Shown: in pieces, positions 5,220 to 6,588 of the stretch | Layout: the number at the start of each line of letters is the position of its first letter | How positions within the stretch are numbered: position 1 is the first letter of the stretch | Source of the DNA: an uncultured Prevotella sp. | GTDB taxonomy: Bacteria > Bacteroidota > Bacteroidia > Bacteroidales > Bacteroidaceae | DNA length: 6,588 bases | NCBI GenBank assembly: GCA_900553155.1 | Contig: USCM01000116.1 | Span: 1 to 6,588 of the forward strand | Reading direction: 5' to 3' | Program-made: the position numbers and the translations under genes | The notes under the pieces: model-generated | Told to the model about the DNA's origin: nothing | The model's database searches: none | Seen by the model: the letters and a program-made list of their open reading frames with translations, nothing else

Positions 5220-6079
5220 TGTCTCTCGGCAAGTTCGTATTCAACCTTAGAACGCTCCGCCTTGAGGTTTTCGATTTGCTTGAGAAGCTTCACACGCTTA
5301 GGAGAGTCCGGCAACGGGTGCTCAACCGCCTGCTTAGAGTCAGACTGATAGAGCAGCTGGTTCTCCTTGCGAGTGATCTGATTGGTGAGCGACTTGCGAC
5401 GCTTGCGCAGCGAGTCGGTATCCATGGACTTGTAGTCAACACTGGTGTTGTCAGCCTTGACCGGCTTGGCTTCAGTCTGCATGACACCTGCAGCAATCTT
5501 GTCATAGTCTTCGCGAGAAGGAACAGAGCCATTACTGTCGTAAGCCTCTTTAAGCGGAGCGAGAGCATCCATATAAGAAGTAAGCTGATCAATCTGCTCG
5601 CCAATCTGCTTGCGTCGAGCCACTGACTCATCATCGTTGTTCTCGCCAATCTCAGTACGCTGCCTTGCAAGTTTAGCACGCTGCTTGTACGCATCGGCAT
5701 AAGCCTTGACAACAAGCTGCATAACCTCAGGCATCTGCTTGAACGACGTGGTGTCAGCCGACTTAGCCATAGACTCCTGCTCATTAACCGACTGATGCTC
5801 GCCATCACGATCGTTAAGGTCGTCTACATCGGGAACCTCGGCAAACCGAGGGTCGTCAGGGTTGTAGTAGACCTGGATGACATCGCGCAGACACGTTGTA
5901 AGCTTCTCGACAGTCCAAGGCTTCTCACCCTTGCGCACAAGCATAGCATGCACATTAGGCTTGTAGCCCGACTTGCCAAGGATCTGAAGACCAACAGCAA
6001 AGTTGCGCTTGTTGACTGGCATAGCGAGCCACTTCATGGCCTGCGTGCGAGCGTCAAAGTAATCTTGAGAAAGTTTCAT
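5216..6079 (-). CDS. Coiled-coil protein of unknown function, first gene of packaging operon
   Basis: A 287-residue soluble protein, not recognised as a named family. Residues 1-75 look globular (DYFDARTQAMKWL, then NFAVGLQILGKSGYKPNVHAML), with short helices and a run ending CLRDVIQVYYN. Residues 75-110 are acidic and probably flexible. Residues about 115-178 and 221-287 are highly charged heptad-like helices (for example RKRRKSLTNQITRKENQLL and LLKQIENLKAERSKVEYELA), so coiled coil and oligomerisation are likely. There is no signal peptide or membrane segment. A similar N-terminal region occurs, in my recollection, in proteins between tail and terminase genes of Bacteroidetes phages. Candidate roles are a scaffold, tail-assembly or packaging accessory protein. 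The ATG lacks a Shine-Dalgarno site and follows a probable promoter. Confidence 0.82.
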   Translation of the reverse strand: MKLSQDYFDARTQAMKWLAMPVNKRNFAVGLQILGKSGYKPNVHAMLVRKGEKPWTVEKLTTCLRDVIQVYYNPDDPRFAEVPDVDDLNDRDGEHQSVNEQESMAKSADTTSFKQMPEVMQLVVKAYADAYKQRAKLARQRTEIGENNDDESVARRKQIGEQIDQLTSYMDALAPLKEAYDSNGSVPSREDYDKIAAGVMQTEAKPVKADNTSVDYKSMDTDSLRKRRKSLTNQITRKENQLLYQSDSKQAVEHPLPDSPKRVKLLKQIENLKAERSKVEYELAERQ

Positions 6080-6111
6080 AAAACAAATAACATTATTATA
6101 TTATACCGCCA

Positions 6112-6119
6112 CAAAAATA
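6112..6119 (-). promoter_or_regulatory. Probable Bacteroidetes -7 element for the packaging operon
   Basis: On the minus strand TATTTTTG matches the Bacteroidetes -7 consensus TAnnTTTG exactly. It lies 32 bases upstream of the ATG at 6079, giving a short A/T-rich leader. A -33 TTTG at the usual 19-21 base spacing is not clear. A sigma-70-like TATAAT lies just downstream (6100-6105), so the exact start site is uncertain. ATCGCT occurs twice, 12 bases apart (6136-6131 and 6124-6119), touching the element and possibly forming an operator. Confidence 0.45.
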
Positions 6120-6149
6120 GCGATTAAAAAAGCGATAGCTAAGGACAAT

Positions 6150-6179
6150 AAAAAACCTCCACGACCGCTGCCGTGGAGG
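6150..6179 (-). terminator. Rho-independent terminator after the structural gene
   Basis: CCTCCACG (6156-6163) pairs perfectly with CGTGGAGG (6172-6179) around an 8-base loop. On the minus strand six T follow directly (6155 to 6150). It lies 44 bases after the stop of the structural gene and separates its transcript from the packaging operon. Confidence 0.88.
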
Positions 6180-6223
6180 AAAATGAAACCAGAAACTATA
6201 ACAATAAAACGCTATGAAGAAGT

Positions 6224-6588
6224 CTAACCGCCTGCAGCAGTAAGTAAGTTCTCACAGTCGCCTTCGTATGCGAGAGCACGTGGCGAAGTGAACTGGAACT
6301 TGAGAGTGGTTTGGTTGCGCTCAGTAGGAGACGAGCCAGTAGTGGCACCATCGCTGTCTGAAGCGAGGATAGCACCACGTCGAGAGTCGCCCATGAGATA
6401 CTTCATGCCGTTGTTGTCCTCGACAATGAAGAAGAGCTTGCGACCCTTGGTAGCATTCATGAAGCCGAGAATCTTCTTGCGGATGCGAGCCGAAACCATG
6501 GTTAGCTCCATAAGGAACGACTCGCCACCAGTTTCACCTTGCGGCTTGATGGTGAATGAGCCAGTGTTGTCGGTAAAGGCAAACTTGT
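6224..6588 (-). CDS. Partial: probable phage tail-tube/virion structural protein (C-terminal part)
   Basis: The frame stays open to the window edge, so the N-terminus is missing; about 120 residues are visible. An internal ATG at 6511 is not the real start, because the preceding codons (KFAFTDNTGSFTIK) continue the same pattern. The fragment reads as an antiparallel beta-rich protein with one central helix: strand (ESFLMELTMV), helix (ARIRKKILGFMNATK), strand (KLFFIVEDNNGMKYLMGD), glycine-rich loop (GATTGSSPTERNQTT), strand (LKFQFTSPRALAYEG). Helix, 'D-x-NG' strand, 'tG' loop, 'R/D-N' and final strand resemble tail-tube-like proteins of Bacteroidetes siphophages as I know them. High expression would fit its own terminator. 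A capsid or other virion protein cannot be excluded. Confidence 0.62.
   Translation of the reverse strand, partial: KFAFTDNTGSFTIKPQGETGGESFLMELTMVSARIRKKILGFMNATKGRKLFFIVEDNNGMKYLMGDSRRGAILASDSDGATTGSSPTERNQTTLKFQFTSPRALAYEGDCENLLTAAGG

Noticed and set aside
1..6588. CRISPR array, tRNA or rRNA genes, transposase or integrase
   Set aside because: I found no regularly spaced repeats, no cloverleaf or rRNA-like stretch, and no transposase or recombinase motif in any frame.

Overview
The window looks like part of a Bacteroidales-type phage or prophage genome, or an integrated mobile element carrying phage packaging genes. Every convincing gene is on the minus strand, so the reading order runs from high to low coordinates. 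The Bacteroidota assignment is an inference. It rests on a TAnnTTTG-type promoter element, mostly absent Shine-Dalgarno sequences, and a gene set (tail-tube-like protein, HKD-fold protein, small HTH proteins, terminase) whose style I associate with Bacteroidetes phages. No database was consulted.

Right block (6588 to 2057): the C-terminal part of a probable tail-tube/virion structural protein runs off the window edge (stop at 6224) and is followed by a clear intrinsic terminator (6150-6179). A probable promoter at 6112-6119 then starts a tightly packed five-gene operon. It encodes a coiled-coil protein of unknown function (6079-5216), an HKD/phospholipase-D-like protein (5219-4623), a 94-residue helical protein resembling a small terminase or adaptor (4651-4367), an HTH protein that is probably the small terminase (4374-3793), and a complete large terminase with ATPase and nuclease motifs (3796-2057). 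Junctions overlap by 4, 29, 8 and 4 bases, which suggests translational coupling and a shared role in DNA packaging. An intrinsic terminator (1992-2033) follows the large terminase.

Middle (about 2056 to 1348): roughly 700 bases hold no convincing gene but are rich in inverted repeats. These include a perfect 21-bp stem (1757-1814), a nested inverted repeat (1521-1594) and several smaller hairpins.

Left block (1347 to 113): a two-gene operon encodes a ComF-like phosphoribosyltransferase-fold protein, preceded by a perfect AGGAGG site, and a complete RadC/JAMM protein. It ends in a strong intrinsic terminator (75-107). Beyond that, positions 1-71 hold a 28-bp perfect palindrome, mutually exclusive inverted repeats and a G-quadruplex motif. 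The left block uses a more mixed codon set than the packaging operon, so the structured spacer may mark a module boundary.
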